Shown piece after piece: positions 45,284-55,350 of a stretch of DNA of 64,000 bases. The stretch lies in assembly GCF_004664715.2 (NCBI RefSeq), contig NC_051082.1, positions 3,072,124 to 3,136,123 of the forward strand, read 5' to 3'. Position numbers and translations under genes: made by a program. Position 1 is the stretch's first letter, and each line of letters begins with the position of its first letter. This DNA is from Peromyscus leucopus. Lineage: Eukaryota > Chordata > Mammalia > Rodentia > Cricetidae. Under the pieces are notes generated by a model. It made no database searches and was not told the DNA's origin. It worked only from the letters and a program-made list of their open reading frames with translations.

Positions 45284-45480
45284 CCCAGCACTCCCATAGC
45301 AAGAGGGAGGTGGAGACGGGACACTTCCCAGCAGCTCAGGGGCCAGCTAGCCTGGCACACATCTGTGCACAGTGAGAGACCTTGGTTTCAGTGGAAGGCG
45401 AGAACCGACCCTGGAGGTCAGGCTCTGACTCCCACATAGGCACCACGGTACATGTGTGCCTACCCACACCCCACAAAAGA
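45001..45480 (+). repeat. B4-type SINE split by internal microsatellites
   Basis: Left part 'ataaagcacttgcctcccaa', 'tggatccccaggaccctttg'; right part 'taatcccagcactcccatag', 'gccagctagcctggcacaca', 'cagtgagagaccttggtttc'. Between them (45092-45280) are ctctctt and CT repeats and then TG repeats. Confidence 0.8.
45092..45280 (+). repeat. (CTCTCTT)n, (CT)n, (TG)n compound tract
   Basis: Heptamer repeats grade into CT and then TG units, all within the SINE. Confidence 0.95.
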
Positions 45481-46194
45481 GAAATCAGAGAGAGCTACCA
45501 GCCTTCCCTCCATCCTTCTAAGTATAATCCTCGCCAGCCTCAGTTTACCTATCATCAGGCTCCCTGTCTGCTTTTTGCCCCAGGCCTTCAGCCCCACACC
45601 GTGTTCCATCTGGTACTGCTCAGCACTCACTCTGTGACAGGAGCCAGCAGGTCCAGCCTACCCTTGGACATCAACATCACCCTTTTAACTGACCACGTGA
45701 GGGACCTTCAGATGTCTGTTCCCCCAGCACTCACCTGCTCCACGGAGAGTTTTTAAGCTCTGATTAGGTGCCTGACACCATGTTATATGGTGAGGCCCAG
45801 AGGGCCCAAGACAAGGCTTGTAGCCTCTGAGGGTTCCGAGTCTAGTGACAGAGGCCAGCGCCATTCAGAGCTCATCTGCATGGCAGAGGGAGTGCGGGAA
45901 CTGGTTGAGGGAGATTTGTGAGGCACAGTGGAGGAGCAGCTGGCTCGCCAGGGACTCAAGGCCGGCTTGCAAGGCAGGAGATATATGATCTGAGTCACGG
46001 GGTGGAGAAGGAGCAGACAGTCGAGAAACACAGGCCATGCGACCACATTAGCGTGAAGAGAGGGACAAAGCAGCAGGCACGAGAGAGGCCGCCAAGTCAC
46101 AAGGCAGAGAGGGGGACGGTGAAGGCAGAGAGGGGGACGCTGACGCCACAGTCAGAGGCAAGGGTTCCCTGGAGGGCACCATCAGCTGGCTTAC
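45481..46194. other. MYO18B intron; no exon recognised
   Basis: Unique; a repeated 'aggcagagagggggac' pair lies at about 46098-46140. Confidence 0.5.
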
Positions 46195-46330
46195 ACATTT
46201 GAACTCTACTCCACAGGGCATAGGTCAAGGTTGAGCATAAGCAAACCATGGGCGTGGCTGTGGTTTAATAAAACTTTATCGACATAAACAAGATGAGGGC
46301 CAGATGTGGCCTGTGCCCATGGTATAAGGA
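46195..46330 (+). repeat. Old repeat fragment, hAT-like?
   Basis: 'gcgtggctgtggtttaataa', 'aactttatcgacataaacaa' and 'agggccagatgtggcctgtg' recall an ancient mammalian DNA transposon end. Assignment from memory only. Confidence 0.35.
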
Positions 46331-47000
46331 GCCATGGAAACCAGATTACCATGGTGGAGAGACCACACAGGCTCAAGTACAGAGGAGGGGACAGAGGATG
46401 GGGTGGGTTGCCAAGTCTTTCCCAGAGTCCTGGAGAGGAAGGATGATCACGGCGACAGGTGCTGGGGTCGCTGTGAGTGCGAGGGACCAGCTGGAACAGG
46501 GACAAGAGGCTGAGGTGGATCAAGGGTTGCCTCCGGAGTGACTTGATGACTGACGGAACCCATAATGGCATGGATGACACCGGTGGGTGGGGAGAGGCGA
46601 CTGCCATGAGCACATCTTAGGGGATAGGAGGTGGAGAGACACTCCTGAGAGGCTAAAGACGTTCAGAATCTGGGGTAACACAAGTGCCGCAGTGCGAACC
46701 CGAACGCTTCTGTAGCCGGGGAGTCAGCGGTCACAAGAGAATGAATTCTGTCCAGGCAAGGACAGAGAAACATCCAAGTGGGCAGCAGTCCCTGGGCACC
46801 CCAGCATTCGGGGAGGGGTAGGAAGGAAGGGACCCAGAAAGGTGTTTGGGGGGGTCTCTCAGAGGAAGAGATGTTGGCACAGTTGTGAACAGAGCTCTCC
46901 AGAGAGCTGGGTGTTTCTGACACTGAGGAGTCATCAAGGAAAAAGACAGAGCGAGGAATGCGGTGTCTCTTTGGAAGCTGCTGGCAATCGTAAGAAAGTT
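46331..47000. other. MYO18B intron; no feature recognised
   Basis: Unique, purine-leaning sequence. Confidence 0.5.
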
Positions 47001-47095
47001 CGTGGTGGCGCACATCTTCAGCCCCAGCACTGGGGAGGCAGAAGCAGGCAGATCTCTGTGAGTTCGAGGCCAGCCTGGTCTATGTAGTTTCAGTG
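47001..47095 (+). repeat. B1 SINE, truncated (forward)
   Basis: 'gtggtggcgcacatcttcag', 'agatctctgtgagttcgagg', 'ccagcctggtctatgtag'; the 3' third is missing. Confidence 0.9.
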
Positions 47096-49149
47096 AGGTG
47101 GTGAGGGCAGGTTTGGAGATGAGGTAAACTGAGGGACAGACATATGTGGAGAGAGGAAGTGAAGAGGGGTCATGCAGGCCTCCCTTTTGAGAAGCCTGGA
47201 TGTGAACAGAAGAAGAAAGGAATTAGTTGGCCTATGAAGTGATGGGCAGGACAGGAATGAGAGGACCCTAGCCCCGGGAGAGAGGGAGGGAAGGAGAGGG
47301 TGCTGGAGAGAGCGGGGTGCCGGAGGGAGCAGTGTTAACTGTCTCACAAGTGAGGGTGGGGACTGAGAAGCGCTGACACCCATCTGAGCCCCGTGTGCAG
47401 GTGGCCTGAGGACTGTCAGTGTGCAGCAGAACCCGTGGCCAAGGCTGAGGCTCTGATGGGTGTGGAGCGAGGGGCAAGAAGAAAGGATTGCCCTCCTTGG
47501 GAGTCCCAGAGTGTCCTAGAGACAAAAGCAAGGAGGTGAGGGAGCCATGCAGTTGAAGAGGTTCCAGCAGGGGACAGTCTCAGAGGGCAGGAAGCAGGTG
47601 CTGGACATGGCAGGACTCGGGGGAAGGGGGTGCAGCCCCCATCCCCACCCCGCCCCCACCAATTGTTCTGAGTGGCTTCCTGAACCAAGTCAGCTGCTAC
47701 CACCCAGGCATAAGCTCACCCTCCGGGGCCGTGGAGGTGATTTAGTGTCTGTCTCCAGAAGGGCTCACATTTATCAGTGGCAGCTGCTTGGTTCCAGCCG
47801 GCCATAAGTCACAAGGCTTTGGGTGTATTTCTCCGGAGCCGACGTCCTCTTGTAAATAACATGGGAATGCTCTCAGCTCCCGGCAGAAGTCTGCCCTCTC
47901 GCTCTTCTGTTTTCAGAGCGACCTTCTTTTTCAGCAGAACTGTAAGTGCCCAAGAAGCTCATTCATGGAGTCCTGCCAAGCACCAGGCAAGACCGGGCCA
48001 GGTGTGTAGGGACCCTCCCCTGTCTAGGGTGGGACGTGATGCCGGTTTTGTGATAGACAGCTATTCAAGTTCTAAGCGCAAGTGCCCTTTGACCTGGGGG
48101 AATCCACACAGAAGGACACGGGTTTGTCGACACCTGACAAGTTTGTGACAAAATGTCTAAAAAGCACCAAAAAGTGAAATAGGACAATCACAGTTAAATA
48201 AAGCAACTTGTCACTTAAGAAGCCCCTCCCAGGAGATAGAGTCAAGGCCTTGGAAGGAAAGAGTCCCAGACACATGGTGGATGCAAAGTGGAAAGGCACC
48301 ATAGGATGTGTGAGGAGCACACACACACAGTGCTGTGCCTTCCAAGAGCTCACAAAAGTGCTATCTGTGAGTGTGAGAGACGTTTGTGAGTATGCAGAGA
48401 GAGGCGTGGACAGGTATACACCAAACCAAAGAGGGGCGAACCTTTTCGAAGATAACGAAGGTTAGGGGGTGGTATGGGGTGTTCTCCTGTTGGACTCTTA
48501 GCTTCTTATTTTTTTTAAATATTGAGTGATTTAGGAAGAACGATCATGCACACACCCGTGGGCAAAACGATCCTAAGATGATCATTTTGTTGTATTCACA
48601 GTAACGGAGAGAAATTAACTCCTTATCTTGTACTGATACGGCCTTACCCTTCTTTTTCTCTTGCAGTTTTTCAGGGAGGTCTCAGAGGCACTCAAACCAG
48701 CCCCAATTTTATGTTTTTTGAATCAGATATTTGAACCTGAGATTTTCTTCAGACAATTGCCACTGGCCGAGCATGTGGCAGAGGTCTTCAAGGCTCCACC
48801 CGGTCATCTTCCTGCTGAGACATACCACATCCTGGCACATGCTATCAGAGTAGACTGGGCTTGTCTGAGTCTATTCCACATGGTGGTGGCTTCTCTGTCT
48901 GTCACTCTGGTTCCTCTGTCACCATAGCAGCAGTGAGCGGTTCACCTTAATTACATATCTGCTGGACCCACAGTTTCTGACTCACAGACATTAGGTCCAG
49001 ATTACATCAGGGTCGCCCTTGCAAGGGAAATGGAGCTGAAATCCAGAGAGCAAAGGACAGAGGTCATGCCTCTGGTGAAGGATTGCGACAGCCAATGGGG
49101 GATTCTGCGACTGGCACTCTCCTGGATTTGTGGGTGTCCTATTCTGAGC
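47096..49149. other. MYO18B intron; no exon recognised
   Basis: 47770-47920 ('ggcagctgcttggttccagc', 'cctcttgtaaataacatggg') is non-repetitive and could be conserved noncoding DNA. No coding exon seen. Confidence 0.45.
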
Positions 49150-51125
49150 TATCACCAAACTGTTGATGGGGTTGCAAGCTGGTGAAGCCATTATGGAACT
49201 GCGTGGAGCACCCTCAAAACACTTAAAATAAATCCATTATATGACCCAGCTACACCACACCTTGGCATATGCCCAAAGGACTTTGCATCCTACTCCACAG
49301 ATGTTTGCTTAGCCATAGCCACGCTCTTGGCTGCTCTACTCACAACAGCCAGGAAATGGACACAACATACATGTCCTTCAGCCAACAGTGAGTAATGGAA
49401 ACGTGGTACAGATATACACTGTGGAATGTAAACAAAAACGCACTTTTGGGGCAGAAAAGATCATGTTACATGAGGTAACCCAGACCAGAAAGGCAACTGT
49501 CTCGTGTTCTATTTCTCCAGAGGCTCCCAGTTCTAGATCTTCAGATGTCAATAAAGATCCTGGAGTCACAGTGGCAGCCAGAAAAGTAAAACAGGACCAT
49601 TGTGGGGGTGGGTGGGAAACTAGCAGAATACAAGTGATCTGATGGAGGAAATGAGACAAGAAGATCTCTAATGAGGGGATGTAGGGAGATCCGTACAGAA
49701 GGAGGAGGAAAGATAAAATAACAGTAGGGATGTCTGGAAAAGTCATTAGGAATCATACTATTAACTACCTAAAAACACCAATAGTGCACATAAGTAAATG
49801 ACTAAATAAACATATACAGTTTAAATAAAAAAAATTCATCTGAGGTAACAACGTTCTTCAAGAGCCAAAGACCATCTAATACAAACTCCAACACCCTGCA
49901 TAAGAAGCCCCCTCTTGAGTTGCTGGTCAGGATTATCCAAGGGATTCCCAAAGCATTGTAGACTATTGCTGTTGCCCAGAGGTGGAAGATAAGTCCCTAT
50001 GGCTGGACACCATGCCCTTTGGACAGAATGCAGAGGACCTGAGTTGGAGCTTACTTAGATGCCTCCTTCCCAAGGACTAGATTTCCTGGTACAGAAGGCG
50101 CCATACAAGCTTCCAAAGGAGGGAAGCCACCAACAGTCCTACCCAGCTACGATGTCTGTGAGATATAACAAGGATCAGCATGGCATGGTAACACTAAGGG
50201 TGTAGTAGTGGCAGGCACACCATGGCTGTAACCAACAGCTAATGGTCTTAAGGCTTGCTGAACGAGAGGAAAATCATGCCTGGTACTGGAAACCCAGCCA
50301 ACTACCCAGGGCAAGTGAAGTCATGGATCTTGGAGGAGAAACTACAACTGTCACTTTCCTAAACCAGCATGATCCCTAACCACACTCTAAATACTTGTCC
50401 TTACACCCACAGAAAAGTGTGGTTCTCTACCTTCATCAAGAAAACCTCTCCTTGCAGCATAGGGGCACCGTTACAGAAAACTATACAACCAATCAGAACG
50501 CAGAGTTATGGAGCCTAATCTCAGCAGATACATCTACAACTCCTGAGCCTAAGATTTGGGGACCGTTGAGAAGAGGGAGCAGAAAGATGATAAGAACAGA
50601 GAATCAAGGAGTTTGCTATGAGACTATGTGGCCTAGTAATGTCAGAAGCTATATCCATAAAGTACCACCGACATGACTGCCCAAACATGATCTGAACAAG
50701 AATGACATCAATAGACACACTAAAGTGGGTGGTGATGGTGGGGGTGGGTGGGAGGGGGACCCACGAGGTCTCAACCCTACACAAAGAACTGTAGGCAGCT
50801 GAGGAAAGCTGAGCACGTGACAGCCTTCCCCAGGGAAGATCACACCAGCCGGGCATCCAATACCAAATGATCCACCCTGAAAATATATCCGCACGACTAA
50901 CATTATACGTACCGAGCAGGTTGTATTTATGTATCCAGGAATACACACAGACACCACCACCCTCTACACACACATATGAATATAACAACAATTAATGAGA
51001 AAGAAGCCATACATTTGAAAGAGAACAAGGAGGGGTATAGAGGACGGTTTGTAGGGAGAAAAGGGGAGAGGGGAATGATATAATCCTATAATAATCACAA
51101 AAATAAAATCAATAATTTAAAAGCT
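49150..51125 (+). mobile_element. L1 3' end (Lx-like), 5'-truncated
   Basis: Plus-strand L1 tail: 'gttgatggggttgcaagctg', 'tcacaacagccaggaaatgg', 'catgtccttcagccaacagt', 'atgaggtaacccagaccaga', then a long 3' UTR ending 'gaaagagaacaaggaggggt', 'ggaatgatataatcctataa' and 'aaaaataaaatc'. The ORF2 part is interrupted by stops, so it is dead. It lies antisense to MYO18B. Confidence 0.85.
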
Positions 51126-51139
51126 TCGCTTTCATTCTT

Positions 51140-51330
51140 CATTATTTGTAGGCTTGCATGTGTATGTACACTTGAGTGCCGTGGCTCTGGCAGTCTAGGA
51201 AAAGGCATTCAATCCCCTGGGGCTTAAGTCACAGGCGGTTGTGATCTCCCCAAAACAGGGCCGGGAACTGAGCTCAGGTGCTGGACAAGATCTGGCCGGC
51301 CAAGTTCTGCCGAGTCATCTCTCCAGCCCC
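51140..51330 (-). repeat. B2-type SINE (reverse)
   Basis: 'gggaactgagctcaggtgct', 'agttctgccgagtcatctct' and 'ccagcccc' at the right end. Confidence 0.85.
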
Positions 51331-51419
51331 GAGATGATAAAACCTTACATCAAAGATTTAAAATAAAATTTCTCCATGAGAAACACAGGGCAACAGATTT
51401 TTCTCTTGTAAAGTCTGTA

Positions 51420-51530
51420 GCTCACCATACTACAAGGCTGGATTCAAATGTCTCAGCTCAAGAAATCCTCCTGCCTCAACCTCCAGAGCCGCTGAGGTAA
51501 CAGGCATAGTGCCAGCGTGCCTGGCTTTAG
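51420..51530 (-). repeat. Diverged B1 SINE (reverse)
   Basis: 'caagaaatcctcctgcctca', 'ctccagagccgctgaggtaa', 'gccagcgtgcctggct'. Confidence 0.65.
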
Positions 51531-51900
51531 CTCCATTTTCCTTAGGACTCCACTCAAAACAGCAACCAAAAGCAAAACAAAGCCGTAACTGACCGTGCTT
51601 ATTTCTAAACCAAAGAGCGGCTAGTGTGACCCCCGAGACGGAAGCAGCGATACAGACTAGTTATTCTTTGTTCACACCGAACTATTCCAAAGAACTGACG
51701 AGCCATGCCTGGTGGACGTCTGTGTTACAGCTGCGTCCTTCCTTACCACCGAGTCAGTGACTTCTCAGACCCGAGAGGGCGAGTAACCTCCTGAAATGAC
51801 ACAGCTGGGAAGTGGCCAGCACACCCGACCCCCAGGTTAGCCTGCAAGCCTGAGTGTTTGAGCTGTCATCCACATCCAGGTCACAGGGCAAGTCTCCTAC
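51531..51900. other. MYO18B: Start of the 24.8-kb MYO18B intron
   Basis: Donor GTAGGAG on the minus strand at 51894-51900. Otherwise unique sequence. Confidence 0.6.
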
Positions 51901-52038
51901 CTGGGGCTGAGGAGAGGGCTGCTGACAGCTGACTGTCGAGAGGGGGTCCTCACGGTATCTGTGGCTAGGGACAGGGAACAGCTCATCCAGGACCGTAGAC
52001 TGCCCTCTGGCTGGGAGCTGATGACAGAGACATTGTCC
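51901..52038 (-). CDS. MYO18B: MYO18B coding exon (Ser/Thr-rich tail)
   Basis: A 138-nt MYO18B exon. The minus-strand acceptor GGCTTCTAG precedes G GAC AAT at 52038, and the donor CCCAG/GTAGGA follows 51901. It encodes DNVSVISSQPEGSLRSWMSC, then a Ser/Thr-rich stretch (SLSLATDTVRTPSRQ) and ends SPLLSP plus a split Arg. This corresponds to the post-coiled-coil tail of human MYO18B, which is nearly the same over SSQPEGSL and LSLATDT as I recall it. Both ends are phase 2. No domain with a known fold is visible; the composition suggests a disordered, phosphorylatable linker. Reading on past the donor gives an immediate in-frame TAG at 51897-51899, so correct splicing is required. Confidence 0.93.
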
Positions 52039-52324
52039 CTAGAAGCCAAAGTTAGGACACTGATCAGTGGCAATGGCAGCAAGGACCATAATCAGACCAT
52101 CACTCCACACGGTGAGCCCGGCCCCTGCAGGGCATTCACCATGCTGTACCACAGACAGAGAACTCGTACTGGCCTATGAAATGGGAGGAAGCACTGGCAC
52201 TTGGGTCTTAGCCAAGGCCACCAGACCAGTGCCTGATGGACAACCTGCTTGCTTTTATCCCAGTACCCTTGGTATTAACCATTGCACTCTTGGTAACACA
52301 TACACACACACACACACATACACA

Positions 52325-52367
<43 letters not shown>

Positions 52368-52560
52368 TGGTGTTAAGCCCCCTCTGACTTGAGGGTCAAG
52401 CTTGCCCTTGAATTTTGCACCAAACGATAGGTTCATGGGATATACAGAGGGTGAAGGTCTTCAATCCTCCCTCACCTTTTGGGAATCGCCATGGCAAGCT
52501 GGGTCTTCTCTTTATGTTCTTTGATTGTGAAAGTAGCACCAGGGGAGGATTACACAGCTA

Positions 52561-52613
<53 letters not shown>

Positions 52614-53281
52614 CCACACGTGCACATGGGCCCGTGCATGCACAAATGTGTGGTATATTTATGTGACACTAAGTAGGTCACCATGGGGGCAGGGGCTTGA
52701 CATTAACCCTGTCCTCATGATGGCTTCCTAGCAGAGGAGAAAATTATCTCTGTGAGTAGCCACAAAACGAAGGCTTCATCGGCACACCCACAGAGAGAGG
52801 CAGAGGGCCGGCTCCCAGGTTATGTAAGGACTTCCATTTCTTTCCTGGAGGAAAAGGGAAGTCAGTGTGGCGGCTGAGCCCTGCCTCGGAAAGGCGAGGG
52901 CTTGGTGGGAACAGCGCAGACACGGGTGTGGAGGTCAGCAAAGATCAGGGTACAGACAGTAGGAAAACAGGGACCACGGGTGAAGGAGGGGTCAAAGGTC
53001 AACACGGGACACAGGTGCCTATCTAAAAGGTCTATTCTGGGGCAACAGGGAGTCACTGGAGGTGGTGGGGGACAGTGACATGATCACTCACGGCTTCCCT
53101 CTGTCTAAACAAAGCCAGGCAGGCATTCAGAGTGCGCTCCCATGAGGCACATGCTAGACCGTGAAGTCCGAGCTTCACCGGCACTGCGGAGCGTTCTCCG
53201 GTTGGCTGCGGACTTTCGCCTTGCAAACTGCGCACGCAGAGCCGGGGGCTTGCCTTGGTAAGCTATGTGGGGCTTACTTAC
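52039..53281. other. MYO18B: MYO18B 1243-nt intron
   Basis: Intron between the micro-exon and the exon at 51901. Holds CA repeats at 52293-52365 and TG repeats at 52564-52611, about 200 bp apart and complementary to each other. Confidence 0.85.
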
Positions 53282-53326
53282 TCCTCTTTTCTGCTGCGGC
53301 TGCTGCAGTCCACGGCCGTCTGGACA
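53282..53326 (-). CDS. MYO18B: MYO18B 45-nt micro-exon
   Basis: A 45-nt exon of MYO18B, too short to stand out as an open frame. On the minus strand CTCTCCTAG is followed by T GTC CAG ACG at 53326, and AAAAGAGGA is followed by the strong donor GTAAGT at 53281. It encodes, with split codons at both ends, S-VQTAVDCSSRSRKE-E, matching the segment after SSDSDTES in human MYO18B as I recall it. Both junctions are phase 2, so skipping this exon would keep the frame and remove 15 residues; alternative inclusion is therefore possible but not shown. The intron to the upstream exon is about 10 kb and the one downstream is 1243 nt. The final Glu is GA plus G of the next exon; I recall Met at this position in human. 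Confidence 0.9.
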
Positions 53327-53399
53327 CTAGGAGAGACACAAGACGAGACGTGTCACGGTTGTGCGGCCAGGGCTGGGGCCTGGTCTCCAACACTACACA

Positions 53400-53490
53400 C
53401 ACCTGGGTTTGAATCCCATTTCCACCCTTTGCTAATGTACGGCTGTGGGTCAGTAGGCTGTCCTCTGCCTTCCGTGGCAAACTGTGGGTG
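53400..53490 (+). repeat. MIR-like fragment
   Basis: 'ctgggtttgaatcccatttc' and 'gtacggctgtgggtcagtag' follow the MIR core order, 75 bp from the micro-exon. Confidence 0.5.
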
Positions 53491-53514
53491 ATGACTAATA
53501 CGTAGGCGTCCGCC

Positions 53515-53750
53515 CCTGCACCCGTGGGGTGGGCTCTGGTGAAGAGCACCGACTACTCATGAAAAGGACTCTGTTTCAACTTCCAGCACCCATATGGGAG
53601 CTCACAACCCCCTTGAACAACAGCTCCAGGGGATCCAATGTTTTCTTCTGACCTCCAAGGGCACTAGGCACATACGTGGTGAAAAGACATGTATGCAAGG
53701 CCAAGCACTCAGACATAAAACAAAACCAAACAAAAATTTGAAATGCAGCT
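53515..53750 (+). repeat. B2/B3-type SINE (forward)
   Basis: 'ggctctggtgaagagcaccg', 'acttccagcacccatatggg', 'ttttcttctgacctccaagg', then an A-rich tail with 'aaaccaaacaaaaat'. Confidence 0.8.
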
Positions 53751-54364
53751 GGCATCACTGGTATTCATCATATTGTTATTGACAACCTGCCTGGAGCTGG
53801 CTTCATATTCTTTGGGAAGCCAACAAATCAAGACACACAGGCGGGATAGCTTCCCGGGGGGCATTGTGGGAAATTCCTAATCTAATTACACCAGTAGCTA
53901 TTCTTGAGGGAGAAACACTGTTCACACACTCTGCCCACACTACCTGCTTCCATTTTATTAATGAAGTTAGTACACTTGTGCACAAGGCCACTGAACTTCC
54001 AACCCCAGCTTTGTGGTGACCATGGGCATGCTGGTAATCACTGTGCCACAAGCCCCTAAATCTAAGTTGCGTTGACTCTGAGTCCTCAGGCTGGGCCTCC
54101 AGCCACATCTGCTGGGATCTGGGTAGGTCTGAGGAGGATGCACTTATTGCTTGTTTCTTTTTTCTCTAAAGATCTGCCACCCTAGAGGCCTCATCTTTCT
54201 GTCCCCAGTGGGCTGATGAGCTTATGGACCATGAACATGCCTTCCTCATCCTTCTGCACTAGGACTCACAGACCAGAAATCCACAGGCCATACTCTATCA
54301 GTTCAATAGCAAGGGGCTATTGAACCACACCACACCAAAGCTGCAGCAAATTGTTGTTTGTATC
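53751..54364. other. MYO18B intron; no exon recognised
   Basis: Unique sequence; no defensible feature. Confidence 0.5.
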
Positions 54365-54415
54365 GAGAGTGTGTGTGCATGTGCATGTACATGTGTATGT
54401 GTGTGTACATGTATA

Positions 54416-54450
<35 letters not shown>

Positions 54451-54500
54451 AAGGGAGAGAGAGACGGAGAGGGAGGGAGGGAGGGAGAGGGGAGGGAAAG
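54365..54500 (+). repeat. (TG)n, (GA)n, (GGGA)n compound tract
   Basis: TG/CATG units grade into GA and then GGGA units. Confidence 0.93.
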
Positions 54501-54549
54501 CGCATGTGCATGTGAATATGGGTGTGCATATGTGTGTGCATCTCTGTGT

Positions 54550-54725
54550 GTTCTGAGGTCAACCTTATCACTCCTCAGGAGTCATCCACCTTTGCTTTTT
54601 GAGGTGGCGTCTCTCATGGGCCTGGACTTCACCAAGGGTACTGCCCAGGCATCAAATCCCAAGGAGCCTCCTGTCTCTGCCCACCCAGGGATGGTAGTGC
54701 AAGCATGTGCCACCACCCCTGGCAT
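54550..54725 (-). repeat. B4/RSINE1-type SINE (reverse)
   Basis: 'tgaggtcaaccttatcactc', 'gtctctgcccacccagggat', 'gcatgtgccaccacccctgg'. Confidence 0.65.
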
Positions 54726-54888
54726 TTTACGTTTTTTTAAAAAGTGCAGCCAGCGCTTTGGGCACAGTGCTTCTTTCCTGCCCCTCCCTATTTTCACCGT
54801 GAAGGTTCTGCCCATCACTGCCTCTGCGCTACACAGAGCACAGCTGCTCCGAGCCTTCACCATCTGACCCTGGCACAGCACAGAAGCA

Positions 54889-54890
<2 letters not shown>

Positions 54891-54944
<54 letters not shown>
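54891..54944 (+). repeat. (TG)n microsatellite
   Basis: About 26 TG units. Confidence 0.97.
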
Positions 54945-54945
<1 letters not shown>

Positions 54946-55014
54946 CTGCATGGAGATGGGGCAGTAGGCTCCTCAGAACCTACATGTAGCTGAAGTTTTC
55001 TCCAGTCCTGCCTG

Positions 55015-55350
55015 GCCCACGGTCAGGACAAATCTCTCTCACCCGCCAGTCCCGCAGCCACTCAGACCCAACCGAGTAAACAGAGACTTACATTGCTTAC
55101 AAACTGTGTGGTCATGGCAGGCTTCTTGTTACCTAGTTCTTTTATCTTAAGTTAACCCGTTTCTATAAACCTATACCTTGCCAGTATCTTACATGTTGAT
55201 ACTCATGGCAGCGGCTGGCAGCGTCTCCTGACTCAGCCTTCCTGTTCCCAGAATTCTCTTCTCTGCTTGTCCCGCCTATGCTTCCTGCCTGGCTACTGGC
55301 CAATCAGCATTTTATTTATACAGAGCGATGTCCACAGCACCTACAGCCAA
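55015..55350 (-). mobile_element. ERV LTR-like element (second family), reverse
   Basis: On the minus strand: 'ctgattggccagtagccagg', 'gtttatagaaacgggttaac', 'ttaagataaaagaactaggt', then a 'gtctgagtggctgcgggact' end. It resembles the element at 37692 in layout. Ends are approximate. Confidence 0.6.

Noticed and set aside
49150..51125. Possible active L1
   Set aside because: Strongly 5'-truncated, with stops in the ORF2 remnant.
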